A stretch of 64,000 bases of DNA from Bacillus_I endophytica_A (GCF_026790145.1 NZ_JALAMS010000035.1:31076-95075); one strand, 5' to 3'. Shown: positions 50,266 through 59,430, counted from the stretch's first letter. Notes: a model not told the origin generated them from the letters alone. Numbers and translations are program-made.

Positions 50266-50712
50266 GTGAATGAAAAAACTCTACACTATTGGAATACGTA
50301 TTGGGGAGAGAAAAAACAACCAAAAGAGGTAAACGCATGGAGTTTTGGGGGAGATTCAGACGGATTAGCAGACCTTGTCATAAAAGGCGTAAAAACAGCA
50401 ACATGCTCAGGGTATTTGTTCTACGAATTGGAGCAAGAACCGCTTCCTAAGCAGGGTCAATACAGCATTGTGTTAAAAAGCAAAGAAGAACCTGTTGCGA
50501 TTATTCGAATTTCTAAAGTTGAAGTAATGCCAATGAATGAAGTATCAGAAGAATTCGCTTTTGCAGAAGGAGAAGGAGATCGATCATATCAGCATTGGTA
50601 TTCGGCACACAAACAGTTTTTTACAAACGAACTTCGAAAAATAGGAAAAGAGTTCTCTGATGATATGCTTTTAGTACTCGAGCAATTTGAACTAATACAT
50701 ATAAAAAGATAG
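50266..50712 (+). CDS. ASCH domain protein
   Basis: 148 residues. 'EVNAWSFGGDSDGLADLVIK' with GVKTATCSGY, then 'YSIVLKSKEEPVAIIRIS' and 'FAEGEGDRSYQHWYSAHKQF' are typical of the ASCH (PUA-like) family, some members of which bind RNA or hydrolyse N4-acetylcytidine. Exact role unknown. GTG start, with GGAGGGGAG about 4 bases upstream. Confidence 0.83.
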   Translation: MNEKTLHYWNTYWGEKKQPKEVNAWSFGGDSDGLADLVIKGVKTATCSGYLFYELEQEPLPKQGQYSIVLKSKEEPVAIIRISKVEVMPMNEVSEEFAFAEGEGDRSYQHWYSAHKQFFTNELRKIGKEFSDDMLLVLEQFELIHIKR

Positions 50713-50749
50713 AAAAAAGCCGCGGAAAAAAGATTTTCCACGGCTTTTG
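50712..50749. terminator. Bidirectional terminator
   Basis: 15-bp stem AAAAGCCGCGGAAAA/TTTTCCACGGCTTTT (one mismatch) with 4-base loop. Confidence 0.88.
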
Positions 50750-52246
50750 TTAACGAATTCCTTTCATTGCACGTTGAATAACCGGAGCAATAAGGAAAAG
50801 AAGAATACCAAGGACAATAGAAGCGCCTCCGATAATTCCAAAATACAAGGTTTCTGTTTCAGGTGTGTAAAGATCTACAATTGAAGCATTTAGAGCCTGA
50901 GCTGCTGCGTTTGTTAAAAACCATAAACTCATCGTTTGAGCTGAAAAGGCAGTAGGTGCTAGTTTTGTTGTTGCTGAAAGACCAACAGGGGAGATACAAA
51001 GTTCTCCTAGCACAACAACAAAGTAGCTCAGTACAAGCCATAGAGGGTTAACAAGTGCATTCTCTCCAGCGAGCGTGCCTGGAATAAGAATAACCACAAA
51101 CGAAAGACCAGCAAAAACTAAACCAATAGAGAATTTTTTCGGTATTGTTGGTTGATGATTACCAAGCTTTGTCCATAAAAGGGCAAAAAGCGGTGAGAGG
51201 GCAATAATAAACAACGGGTTTAGAGATTGAAACCATGCAGGTGAAATCGAAAATCCACCAATACTTAAGTCTGTACGATTGTCTGCATATGCTGCTAAAA
51301 TAGTTGATCCTTGTTCTTGGATTGCCCAGAACATTACTCCTGCCACAAATAGTGGAATGTACGCTAAAAGTCTAGAACGCTCTACTGTTGATGTTTTAGA
51401 ACTGAAGTACATTGTCACAAAGTAACAAATTGGGATTAGTATACCTAGTATTCCAACAAACATAACGAAGGAGTCAATTGTAACCCATCCGCGTGGAATC
51501 ATAAAAGTAAGCGCTGCTGCAATAACAATAAGGGCTATAATCACCACAAATGTGGTTCTTTTTCGCTCAGCAGGCGATAAGGGATTAGGTACAATAGTAC
51601 CTGCAAGGCCAAGATTTTTTTTCTTTGTAAGAATAAATAAAAGTAATCCAAAGAACATCCCGACTGCCGCAATCGCAAATCCTAAGTGGAAATTATGCTT
51701 CATTCCAACTTCCCCGACAATTAAGGGAGCAATAAAGGCTCCAAAGTTAATTCCCATATAGAAAATACTAAAGCCAGAATCTCGTCGTGCATCAGTTTCA
51801 CTATACAGATCTCCGACAATACTAGAGACGTTTGGTTTCAACATTCCTGTTCCAATTACGATAAGAACCATGGAAATAAAAAACATTGGAATATTTCCAG
51901 GCACAGCAAGAGCAATATGACCGAGCATAATAAAAATACCGCCATAAAATACAGACCGAGATGGTCCAAGTATGCGGTCTGCAATCCAGCCACCTATCAC
52001 TCCAGACATATACACAAGTGAGCCATAAATGGACATAATAGCTAAAGCTGTAGACTGATCAAATCCCAGTCCACCTTTTGACACTTCGTAATACATGTAA
52101 TAAACAAGAATAGCTCTCATTCCATAGTAAGAAAAACGTTCCCAAAATTCAGTGAAAAAAAGTGTAAACAATCCCTTCGGATGACCAAAGAAGCCAGTCT
52201 GAGGAACGCTTGACACAATTTTCTGTTTATTCATTTCCGACATCAT
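50750..52246 (-). CDS. Proton-dependent oligopeptide (POT) transporter
   Basis: 498 residues, 12-14 membrane helices. 'FTEFWERFSYYGMRAILVYY' contains the ExxERFxYYG motif of POT transporters, and 'FSIFYMGINFGAFIAPLIVG' is the PTR2 signature. It imports di- and tripeptides with protons, like DtpT of lactococci and B. subtilis YclF. ATG follows AAAGGAGGTTAC; a second ATG is adjacent. Confidence 0.92.
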   Translation of the reverse strand: MMSEMNKQKIVSSVPQTGFFGHPKGLFTLFFTEFWERFSYYGMRAILVYYMYYEVSKGGLGFDQSTALAIMSIYGSLVYMSGVIGGWIADRILGPSRSVFYGGIFIMLGHIALAVPGNIPMFFISMVLIVIGTGMLKPNVSSIVGDLYSETDARRDSGFSIFYMGINFGAFIAPLIVGEVGMKHNFHLGFAIAAVGMFFGLLLFILTKKKNLGLAGTIVPNPLSPAERKRTTFVVIIALIVIAAALTFMIPRGWVTIDSFVMFVGILGILIPICYFVTMYFSSKTSTVERSRLLAYIPLFVAGVMFWAIQEQGSTILAAYADNRTDLSIGGFSISPAWFQSLNPLFIIALSPLFALLWTKLGNHQPTIPKKFSIGLVFAGLSFVVILIPGTLAGENALVNPLWLVLSYFVVVLGELCISPVGLSATTKLAPTAFSAQTMSLWFLTNAAAQALNASIVDLYTPETETLYFGIIGGASIVLGILLFLIAPVIQRAMKGIR

Positions 52247-52472
52247 GTAACCTCCTTTGTTACTTTACTATAATATATTTGTTTGGTTGGTGATGTCAAA
52301 AATAATGGTCTCATCCCCCTTTTATCTAGTTGTATTATCCGAAAATAGGAGTATATCCTTATTTTGACATAATTAAGAAATAGGGTCTTTGGTCATTTTT
52401 TTAATTTTGCTTGCCGAGCTTCTATTAAGATTTCTTATTTTTTCTATAATAGGAGTGAGGAGGAAGAAACCT

Positions 52473-52934
52473 ATGATTAAAAATCTGTATGAAACACATT
52501 TAAAAGTAAAGAATTTAGAAGAATCCATTAGTTTCTATAAAAAGTTAGGACTTCAGCTTGCTTTTCAAATTGAAGAAAGAAGACGGGCTTTTTTCTTTAT
52601 TGGTGAAACGAAACAAATGCTTGGTTTGCAAGAGGTTAAAGAAGGTCAGGAAGTGATTAGAGATCATTTTGCTTTTAGTGTAGAAATGAAAGATCTTGAA
52701 GCCAGTTTACAATGGCTACGGGAAAAAGAGATTGAAATTCCAAAAGATTTCTTTGGCAAAGCACCTATAGAGCCAATTGTTCATATGTGGATGCCAGCTG
52801 CAAGCGTTTATTTTATTGATCCGAATGGACATAGCTTAGAGTTTTTAACACTTTTAAGTGATGAACCAGTGTATAAAGAAGACATTGTTTATTTAAGCGA
52901 GTGGAAAACATGTTATAAAGGTAAAGGAAAGTAA
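52473..52934 (+). CDS. VOC (glyoxalase) family protein
   Basis: 153 residues. 'YETHLKVKNLEESISFYKKL' begins the first beta-alpha-beta-beta-beta unit with a His ligand, and 'SVYFIDPNGHSLEFLTLL' closes the second with the Glu ligand. The family includes glyoxalase I, fosfomycin resistance enzymes and dioxygenases; which applies is not clear. ATG 52473 follows GAGGAGG; the frame upstream to 52389 is hydrophobic and has no ribosome site. Confidence 0.85.
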   Translation: MIKNLYETHLKVKNLEESISFYKKLGLQLAFQIEERRRAFFFIGETKQMLGLQEVKEGQEVIRDHFAFSVEMKDLEASLQWLREKEIEIPKDFFGKAPIEPIVHMWMPAASVYFIDPNGHSLEFLTLLSDEPVYKEDIVYLSEWKTCYKGKGK

Positions 52935-52936
52935 GA

Positions 52937-52999
52937 GAAAAGCTAGCTCTAGAGCTTCTGCTAAAGGATATCGTTTACAAGAAGCTAGTTTTTCCTTAT
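52937..52999 (+). terminator. Possible terminator of VOC gene
   Basis: AAAAGCTAGCT and a mostly complementary GAAGCTAGTTTTT enclose a 35-40-base loop ending in Ts. Weak because of the long loop. Confidence 0.4.
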
Positions 53000-53036
53000 A
53001 CTCGTTTTATAAAAATATGAGAAAGGACTGAAGGAA

Positions 53037-53471
53037 ATGGAGGCAGCAAGAATTACAACAGAAGATGAATTAAAGCAGGCATTTTCCATAAGAGTGGCGG
53101 TATTTGTAGAAGAGCAAGGAGTGTCGGTGGAAGAAGAGCTTGATGAGTTTGATACACTTGATGGCGAATGTGCACATGTTTTAGTTTATTACGATGAAAC
53201 CCCTGTAGGAACAGGAAGAGTGAGAGTTGTGGAGGACATCGGTAAGCTTGAACGGATATGTATTTTAAAAGAGTACAGAAATTACGGTCTTGGTAAGGTT
53301 ATTCTTGCCAAGCTAGAAGAAATAGCAGCTGAAAACGGCTTGAAGAAAACAAATCTTCATGCACAAACGAGAGCGCAAGGCTTTTATGAAAAGCTTGGAT
53401 ATAAAGTGGAATCAGACGTATTTGTGGAAGCTGATATTCCTCATGTTTTAATGACGAAGAAGCTTTTTTAA
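53037..53471 (+). CDS. GNAT acetyltransferase (YjcF/ElaA-like)
   Basis: 144 residues. 'AFSIRVAVFVEEQGVSVEEE' with DEFD is the start of the YjcF/ElaA group; 'LERICILKEYRNYGLGKVIL' is the acetyl-CoA-binding motif A. The C-terminal 'HAQTRAQGFYEKLGYKVESD' is conserved. Substrate unknown. GAAGGAAATG provides a modest ribosome site. Confidence 0.88.
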   Translation: MEAARITTEDELKQAFSIRVAVFVEEQGVSVEEELDEFDTLDGECAHVLVYYDETPVGTGRVRVVEDIGKLERICILKEYRNYGLGKVILAKLEEIAAENGLKKTNLHAQTRAQGFYEKLGYKVESDVFVEADIPHVLMTKKLF

Positions 53472-53577
53472 CCTTTTAAAACGCGTAGATATGTTGCTGT
53501 TTTCTTTGTATATAATATAAGTTTCTATTGAATGGTTAGCAATTGAAAGAAGGATAATGAGTGATTATATAAAAGGG

Positions 53578-53613
53578 AAAGCCCTCTTTCTTTAGAAGAG
53601 GGCTTTCTCTTTT
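53578..53613 (+). terminator. Strong terminator
   Basis: 11-bp stem AAAGCCCTCTT/AAGAGGGCTTT with 7-base loop and Ts; 107 bases after the acetyltransferase stop codon, so it may also close a short separate transcript. Confidence 0.85.
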
Positions 53614-53702
53614 TTGAAAATCTGTAATAAATGTAGACCTAAAAGTGTTTTTTCAACATATGATAAAAAAGAGAATTTCTTTGTATAGAAAGGAAGAGAA
53701 CG

Positions 53703-54200
53703 TTGATTCATATCGTAAAGCCGAGAGAAACGTTAACAAGCCTTTCCTTTGATTATCGCTTACCGCTTTCAAGTCTTATTGCAGCAAACCCAACTATTGT
53801 AAACCCAAATATTCTTTATGTTGGTCAACCTATTACAATTCCTAATTTAAGAGACCCAAGTGAAATTCCTTATCGTATCGAAATTTCTATTACAAAGCGG
53901 ACTTTAACACTAAAAAATAATGAAGCTGTTGTAAAAGTATATCCAATTGCTGTTGGCAAAATGTTAACAGCTACGCCACAAGGTGAATTTGTAATTGTAA
54001 ATAGAGAGCCAAATCCAGGTGGCCCTTTTGGAGCTATGTGGCTTAGTTTATCAAAGATTCATTATGGAATACATGGCACAAATGATCCAAGTTCAATAGG
54101 CAAATCGGTTTCTCTTGGGTGCGTTCGTATGCACAACAAAGATGTGCTAGAACTTGCCAGGATAGTGCCGAATGGAACGGGCGTCTCTATTTCTCTTTAG
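53703..54200 (+). CDS. ykuD: L,D-transpeptidase YkuD with LysM domain
   Basis: 165 residues, the size of B. subtilis YkuD (164). Residues 2-47 are a LysM wall-binding domain ('HIVKPRETLTSLSFDYRLPL'); residues 55-165 the catalytic domain with 'HYGIHGTNDPSSIG' and the active Cys in 'SLGCVRMHNKD'. It cross-links peptidoglycan stem peptides, mainly in spores. No signal peptide, as in YkuD. TTG start with GGAAGAG upstream. Confidence 0.92.
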   Translation: MIHIVKPRETLTSLSFDYRLPLSSLIAANPTIVNPNILYVGQPITIPNLRDPSEIPYRIEISITKRTLTLKNNEAVVKVYPIAVGKMLTATPQGEFVIVNREPNPGGPFGAMWLSLSKIHYGIHGTNDPSSIGKSVSLGCVRMHNKDVLELARIVPNGTGVSISL

Positions 54201-54209
54201 TGAGCAAAA

Positions 54210-54268
54210 AACACTTTATTTCTCATCTTTCCTTTTTGAAGGAAATACAGGATGAGAAATGAAGTGTT
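54210..54268 (+). terminator. Long two-part hairpin after ykuD
   Basis: Outer arms AACACTTTATTTCTCATC and GATGAGAAATGAAGTGTT are complementary apart from one mismatch; an inner TTCCTT/AAGGAA stem caps it. No T-run follows at once, so termination is likely but not sure. Confidence 0.55.
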
Positions 54269-54332
54269 ATTAGATTGCTTTTTAAAAGTAAAAATAGACG
54301 ATGTAATTCAGAAACCTGGAAGATGATTTTTT

Positions 54333-54346
54333 TGAAAACGCTTTCC
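54333..54346 (+). promoter_or_regulatory. cre (CcpA) site of secreted esterase gene
   Basis: TGAAAACGCTTTCC matches the cre consensus at 13 of 14 positions and ends just before the ribosome site AGGAGGG, a roadblock position. Confidence 0.7.
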
Positions 54347-54360
54347 TTAGGAGGGATTAT

Positions 54361-55341
54361 TTGAAAAAGTTATGGCGAGTTATTGTGCTTTGTGTAGCTA
54401 TATTCGGAACGTTGTCTTTTTTTAATGAACCTGCTTTCGCTCAATCCTCTTTTATAAATGGAACATACGGAGGTAAAACATACAAGCTTTTCATTCCATC
54501 TTCTTATGATGGAAACAAAGACTATCCTCTCGTTGTGATGCTACACGGATGCAGTCAAAGTGCGGATGATTTTGCAAAAGGAACAAGAATGAACGAGCTT
54601 GGGGAAGAAAAAGGGTTTCTTGTCTTATATCCTGAACAATCTTTATTTGCAAACGTCAATAAATGCTGGAACTGGTTTAGTGTCTCTAATCAACAAAGAG
54701 GATGGGGAGAACCTGCTACTATTGTAGGGATGATTAATAAGGTTAAAGGAACGTATAGTATTCAAAATCAAAGCGTTTTCGTTGCAGGACTTTCAGCAGG
54801 TGGGGGGATGAGCGTTATTTTAGGCGCCACATATCCTGAGCAGTTTGCAAGTATTGGAGTAAGCGCAGGTCTTGAGTACGGGGCATCAAGCAATGCTTTT
54901 TCTTCATTTTACGCGATGCAAAATGGAGGGCCTAACCCTAACCTTCAAGGAAAGTATGCATACGAACAAATGGGGAAGAATGCGCGCGTTATGCCTGTTA
55001 TTGTGTTTCATGGAAATGCGGATAGAACAGTTGTGTTGAAAAATGGAAACCAAGTTATCAGTCAATGGGCGACAACAAACGATTGGGCTGATGATGGAAT
55101 TCTAAATGGAACGATTGATGACCAAGCGGATAGCGTAGTAGAAAAAACAAAGCAAGGAGGTAAAGCATATACACAATATAGCTATACAAATGAGAATGGA
55201 CAGATAGTGTTAGAAAAATATATTGTAAACAATATGGTGCATGCTTGGTCTGGTGGATCCCCGTTAGGAAGCTACACAGATGAAGAAGGTCCAAATGCAA
55301 GTGAAATCATGTGGAGTTTTTTTGAAAAGAGGCTACCTTGA
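54361..55341 (+). CDS. Secreted PHB-depolymerase-family esterase (CE1-like)
   Basis: 326 residues with a signal peptide (cleavage near AFAQ, residue 28). Alpha/beta-hydrolase features: oxyanion region 'LVVMLHGCSQSADDFA', nucleophile Ser in 'VFVAGLSAGGGMSV', Asp in 'VFHGNADRTV' and His in 'MVHAWSGG'. The group includes extracellular polyhydroxybutyrate depolymerases and feruloyl or acetyl-xylan esterases, so it probably attacks an ester polymer or plant material outside the cell. TTG start with AGGAGGG; a cre site overlaps the leader, which fits catabolite repression. Confidence 0.85.
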   Translation: MKKLWRVIVLCVAIFGTLSFFNEPAFAQSSFINGTYGGKTYKLFIPSSYDGNKDYPLVVMLHGCSQSADDFAKGTRMNELGEEKGFLVLYPEQSLFANVNKCWNWFSVSNQQRGWGEPATIVGMINKVKGTYSIQNQSVFVAGLSAGGGMSVILGATYPEQFASIGVSAGLEYGASSNAFSSFYAMQNGGPNPNLQGKYAYEQMGKNARVMPVIVFHGNADRTVVLKNGNQVISQWATTNDWADDGILNGTIDDQADSVVEKTKQGGKAYTQYSYTNENGQIVLEKYIVNNMVHAWSGGSPLGSYTDEEGPNASEIMWSFFEKRLP

Positions 55342-55379
55342 AAATACGCGTTTCTCTTAGAGAGAAACGCGTATTTTTT
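55341..55379 (+). terminator. Terminator of esterase gene
   Basis: Perfect 16-bp stem from AAATACGCGTTTCTCT with a 3-base loop, ending in Ts. Confidence 0.93.
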
Positions 55380-55491
55380 ATAGAAGGTTTTCATAACTTT
55401 AAAAGAATAAAAGTTATGTATTTTAGGAATAAGGTAGGAAAAAATTCTTTTTTATGTTATGATCTGTAATGTTTGGAAAGGAGGAGGAAGG

Positions 55492-55734
55492 ATGGAACAA
55501 CCAAAAAATCCCGGATTAGCTGCAGTGTTAAGCTTTTTAATTGCTGGACTAGGGCAAATTTATAACGGTCAGTTTGCAAAAGGCATCATTTTTATTATTG
55601 TATATTTTTTTAGCTGGTTATTAACGTTTGTTCTTATCGGCTTCATTACAACACCTATCCTTTGGATATGGGGCATGTACGACGCTTATAAAGTGGCAGA
55701 ACGTCATAATAAAAGAATTTCAAATGGTATGTAA
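55492..55734 (+). CDS. Small TM2-type membrane protein
   Basis: 80 residues. 'NPGLAAVLSFLIAGLGQIYN' with GQFAKGI is the TM2/DUF5683-like pattern, followed by two long membrane helices and 'WGMYDAYKVAERHN'. Function unknown. ATG 55492 follows AAAGGAGGAGG. Own terminator downstream. Confidence 0.8.
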   Translation: MEQPKNPGLAAVLSFLIAGLGQIYNGQFAKGIIFIIVYFFSWLLTFVLIGFITTPILWIWGMYDAYKVAERHNKRISNGM

Positions 55735-55753
55735 TCGGTGTTATACATAGTTG

Positions 55754-55789
55754 AAAAAACCTATTAGTGAACAACTAATAGGTTTTTTT
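55754..55789 (+). terminator. Terminator of TM2 gene
   Basis: AAAAAACCTATTAGT and its complement around a 5-base loop, then Ts. Confidence 0.92.
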
Positions 55790-55996
55790 GTTTTAATTGT
55801 AAAAGAAGATAATAATATGATGTAAATCATTCATAGTGTAAGCTGATTATTAGACAATTTCTTTCGGTTCTCGTAATATTTATTTTTGAATAAACGACTG
55901 GAGAATACCTTAACATAAAGAGAATTTTTTGTCTTATTCAACATTTTAAAGAAGTCAATCTCTTTCTGAAGTCTTTTATATAAGAGGAGGATTAGA

Positions 55997-57007
55997 ATGT
56001 CAGGAACAACTGAATCAAAAACACTTCATGATATTAAATTTTCTGTGCTTGACCTTGCACCAGTGAATGAGGGGAGCACACCAGCTGACGCTTTTCGCAA
56101 CAGCTTGGATCTTGCACAACATGCGGAGGAATGGGGATTCAACAGGTACTGGGTTGCTGAACATCATAATATGCCTGGAATAGCAAGTTCTGCAACATCT
56201 GTTGTTATCGGATATCTAGCAGGGGGAACGAAGACGATTCGTCTTGGTTCTGGGGGAATTATGTTACCGAATCACGCATCTCTAGTTATCGCTGAACAGT
56301 TTGGAACATTGGAGTCTATGTATCCTGGTCGCATAGACCTAGGTCTTGGACGTGCCCCTGGAAGCGACCAAAATACAGCAAGAGCATTAAGAAGAACGCT
56401 CGGTACAACTGGGGATGAATTTCCCCAACAGCTGGAAGAATTGCGCGCTTATTTTTCTGAAAATAGCCGTTTTGTGAAAGCTATTCCAGGTCAAGGATTA
56501 AATATTCCGATTTGGCTTCTTGGGTCAAGCGGATTTAGTGCACGTCTATCAGGGCGTCTTGGTCTGCCATTTGCTTTTGCAAGCCATTTTGCACCAAATT
56601 ATACGATTCCAGCTTTAAAAACGTATCGGGATCATTTCACGCCATCAGAACATTTACAAACTCCATATGCGATGGTAGGTGTAAACGTTGTTGCAGCAGA
56701 TACAGAAGAGGAAGCAAAGCGTCTTGCAACATCTCAGCAACAGCAGTTTTTAAGCTTAATTCGCGGTACACCAACACAGCTTAAGCCGCCAGTTGATGAT
56801 ATGGAACAAGTATGGACTCCTTATGAAAAGTCGATTATTGCAGAAAAATTAGACTCTACAATTGTTGGAACAAAAGAGACGGTGAAAGCGAGACTAGAGC
56901 AATTTCTAGCTGATACAGATGCAGACGAAATGATTATTAACTCACAAATTTTTGATCACAAAGCCCGTCTTCGTTCTTACGAAATTATTGCTGAATTAAT
57001 GAGCTGA
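55997..57007 (+). CDS. LLM class flavin-dependent oxidoreductase
   Basis: 336 residues, luciferase-like TIM barrel. 'FSVLDLAPVNEGSTPADAFR', 'WVAEHHNMPGIASSATSVVI' and 'RIDLGLGRAPGSDQNTARAL' are hallmarks of the MsnO8/YhbW branch of FMN/F420-type monooxygenases. Reaction unknown; it would oxidise a small molecule with FMNH2 and oxygen. AGGAGG precedes the ATG. Monocistronic. Confidence 0.9.
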   Translation: MSGTTESKTLHDIKFSVLDLAPVNEGSTPADAFRNSLDLAQHAEEWGFNRYWVAEHHNMPGIASSATSVVIGYLAGGTKTIRLGSGGIMLPNHASLVIAEQFGTLESMYPGRIDLGLGRAPGSDQNTARALRRTLGTTGDEFPQQLEELRAYFSENSRFVKAIPGQGLNIPIWLLGSSGFSARLSGRLGLPFAFASHFAPNYTIPALKTYRDHFTPSEHLQTPYAMVGVNVVAADTEEEAKRLATSQQQQFLSLIRGTPTQLKPPVDDMEQVWTPYEKSIIAEKLDSTIVGTKETVKARLEQFLADTDADEMIINSQIFDHKARLRSYEIIAELMS

Positions 57008-57010
57008 AAG

Positions 57011-57047
57011 AAACCAGCATAGAAGTCTTTTTCTGTGCTGGTTTTTT
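57011..57047 (+). terminator. Terminator of LLM oxidoreductase gene
   Basis: AAACCAGCA/TGCTGGTTT stem with 16-base loop and T-run. Confidence 0.82.
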
Positions 57048-57092
57048 ATTGCTTTTACCACACTTATTACCATTTCACTACTATTACATATT

Positions 57093-57109
57093 TGAAATAA
57101 AATTGTAAT
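57093..57109 (+). promoter_or_regulatory. WalR-like box
   Basis: TGAAAT, five bases, TGTAAT fits the WalR consensus TGTWAH-N5-TGTWAH with one mismatch. cwlO is a WalRK target in B. subtilis, so the position before a CwlO-like gene is meaningful; AT-rich DNA makes chance matches common. Confidence 0.4.
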
Positions 57110-57338
57110 ATAATTAATCTCCCTTTCATCATTTCTCATGATATACTTTTTAAAGAAAAAAATGTTGGTTTTAGTCGTTTCTTGCCAGTATTGGCTTTTA
57201 TAAATAAACAATGATCGATAATATAAATAACCTTAAGATTCTCTTCTTCATAATACATATTAAGAATACATACTGACACGTGAACTATAAAGAAGGTAAT
57301 GGAATCATCGAACGGGAAAGAAAGCGGAGGAAAATGTT

Positions 57339-58733
57339 TTGAAAAAGAAAATGATCGCATTTAATGCAACGGTAATGTTAGGGCTAAGTGCTGTACTTTC
57401 AACACCGACATATGCTCAAACAATGAGCGAAATGCAAGCTCAAAAGCAAGAAGTTCAGAAAAAACAAGCTGATGTTCAAAGCAATTTGAAAGAAGCAGAA
57501 GACAAGCTTAGCAGTCTGAAGAGCGAACAAAAAGAATTAATTGCTCAGCTTAATCGTTTAAATCTAGCAACGGAGAAAAATAACGAAAAAGTAGAAGAAA
57601 CAGAAAAGCAAATTACAGAAACAAATAAAAAAGTGAAATCACTAGAAAAAGAGATTGATGAATTAAAAGAAAAGTTAGCACAACGCGAAGAAGTTATTAA
57701 AGAGCGTGCTCGTTCTCTACAAAAAAGTGGTGGAAACGTAGACTATGTTTCTGTTATTCTTGGATCTGCAGATATCGGTGACCTTATTGGTCGCGCTTTT
57801 GCAGTAAATACAGTAGCTGAAGCTGACCGTGATCTTTTACAAGAAACAAAAGATATGCAAGATAGCCTAGAAAAGAAACAAAAAGAAGTGAAAGAAAAAC
57901 TTTCTAGCTTAAAAGATATGAAAGCAGAGCTTGAGGAAATGCAAGCACAGCTTGAAACACAAACAGCACAAAAAGACAAAGTAATGGAAGACCTAAAAGC
58001 GCAAGAGATGGACAGCGCAGATATTAAAGCAGCCTTAGAACAGCAATCAAGTAGCTTAAAAGATCAAGAGTCTAACCTTGATGAAAGCATCTCAGCTGAA
58101 CAAAAGCGTCAAGAAGAAATAAAGGCGCAGGAGGCAGCGAAAAAAGCAGCTGAAGAGGCAGCGAAAAAAGCAGCAGCTGAAGCGAAGCAAAACACAGAAA
58201 GTAGCAGTGCTGAAGTAGCACAAGCACCTCAAGCGAAAGCTGCTCCTGCAGCATCAAAATCAACAACTACATCTGAAGAACGTTCTTCTGTAAAAGAAGA
58301 GACTACATCTACACCATCTTCAAATGTCAGCTCAACGCCAACATCTGGAAATGTTGTAACAGTAGGAAACAAATGGATCGGGAACTCTGCTTATGTATTT
58401 GGTGGAGGACGTACACAGTCAGATATTGATAATGGACTTTTCGATTGCTCTAGTTTTGTTCGATGGGCATATGCTCAAGTTGGCGTAGACTTAGGGCCAA
58501 TGGGGGCTGTTAGCACGGATACGCTCAAACATAAAGGAACAAAAGTATCAGCAAGCAGCATGAAACCAGGAGATCTTGTTTTCTTTGACACATATAAAAA
58601 AGATGGACATGTTGGTATTTACGTTGGTGGAGGCCAATTCATCGGTGCACAAAGCTCAACAGGCGTTGCTATTGCTAATATGTCTAGTGGATACTGGGCT
58701 GATCACTTCTCAGGTCACGTTGTGAGAATCTAA
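57339..58733 (+). CDS. NlpC/P60 peptidoglycan endopeptidase with coiled coil (CwlO-like)
   Basis: 464 residues: signal peptide (cleavage near TYAQ, residue 27), long coiled coil (about 30-255), an Ala/Lys- then Ser/Thr-rich linker (about 256-335), and an NlpC/P60 domain at the end with catalytic Cys in 'GLFDCSSFVRWAYAQVG' and His in 'DGHVGIYVGGGQFIG'. Layout and size match CwlO, the D,L-endopeptidase that opens the wall for elongation and is activated by FtsEX through its coiled coil. TTG start with GGAGGA upstream. Confidence 0.9.
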   Translation: MKKKMIAFNATVMLGLSAVLSTPTYAQTMSEMQAQKQEVQKKQADVQSNLKEAEDKLSSLKSEQKELIAQLNRLNLATEKNNEKVEETEKQITETNKKVKSLEKEIDELKEKLAQREEVIKERARSLQKSGGNVDYVSVILGSADIGDLIGRAFAVNTVAEADRDLLQETKDMQDSLEKKQKEVKEKLSSLKDMKAELEEMQAQLETQTAQKDKVMEDLKAQEMDSADIKAALEQQSSSLKDQESNLDESISAEQKRQEEIKAQEAAKKAAEEAAKKAAAEAKQNTESSSAEVAQAPQAKAAPAASKSTTTSEERSSVKEETTSTPSSNVSSTPTSGNVVTVGNKWIGNSAYVFGGGRTQSDIDNGLFDCSSFVRWAYAQVGVDLGPMGAVSTDTLKHKGTKVSASSMKPGDLVFFDTYKKDGHVGIYVGGGQFIGAQSSTGVAIANMSSGYWADHFSGHVVRI

Positions 58734-58742
58734 CTAGTCTTT

Positions 58743-58779
58743 AAAAAGCGCTCTTAGTGAAAACTAAGGGGGCTTTTTT
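58743..58779 (+). terminator. Terminator of CwlO-like gene
   Basis: AAAAGCGCTCTTAGT and ACTAAGGGGGCTTTT pair with two weak positions around a 4-base loop, then Ts. Confidence 0.82.
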
Positions 58780-58845
58780 TATCAGTTTGAAAAGCGCTGC
58801 TTAATGCACTATTATAATGAAGAAAGAGATTTAGGAGGAGTATAG

Positions 58846-59430
58846 ATGTTAAAAGAGAATGTAATGAAAATGCTAGAAGAAAAGCAAACTGCTCAGGATT
58901 CAATAGAGCTTTACAAAGACGAAATAACATACATAAATGAAAAAGAGCTTATCTCTCGGGTATCTGTGAAAGAAACAGATTCGTACACTCGTTTTTTTGA
59001 TGCGTATATTGAGCGAGTAAATAAAGAAACAGAGGAAATGATAGCAGAAGAAACACCTTCAAATTTTCTAGACAAGCCGCTCTCTTTTTTAAAAGAGAAC
59101 ATGGAGGAGTTTGCATACACTGAATCGCCTCTATTTGAGATGATTGGAGTTGAAGGGGTAACGCTTGAGCTTGATGATGTTTTTCGTTACTATAATGTTC
59201 TTCTTGGACTAAAAGTACAGAAGAAATGGCATGATGTGATTAAAACGTATCTTTCAGAAAAAATAAATGGAGGAAAATTTGAGCTTAGCTTTAATGGGAA
59301 TGATGGCCTCTGGGATGTAAACTTTGCTCTTGATGGAGTGCAAGGTTTTCACGAAGGAATGAGTATTGGAGAAGCATATAAGCTTATTTATACCTTTCTA
59401 TTTAATCTTGTTGTTCAAACAGAAAAATAA
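58846..59430 (+). CDS. Conserved hypothetical protein
   Basis: 194 residues, acidic, soluble. 'RFFDAYIERVNKETEEMIAE' and 'LWDVNFALDGVQGFHEGMSI' with GEAYKLIYTFLF are memorable segments of a Bacillus family sometimes mislabelled as branched-chain aminotransferase; no aminotransferase motif is present. AGGAGG precedes the ATG. Function unknown. Confidence 0.7.
   Translation: MLKENVMKMLEEKQTAQDSIELYKDEITYINEKELISRVSVKETDSYTRFFDAYIERVNKETEEMIAEETPSNFLDKPLSFLKENMEEFAYTESPLFEMIGVEGVTLELDDVFRYYNVLLGLKVQKKWHDVIKTYLSEKINGGKFELSFNGNDGLWDVNFALDGVQGFHEGMSIGEAYKLIYTFLFNLVVQTEK

Larger units (their letters stand above)
57008..57338. other. Intergenic region upstream of the CwlO-like gene
   Basis: 331 bases with the LLM terminator, a WalR-like box at 57093-57109 and an AT-rich leader. 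No ORF with a ribosome site. Confidence 0.55.
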
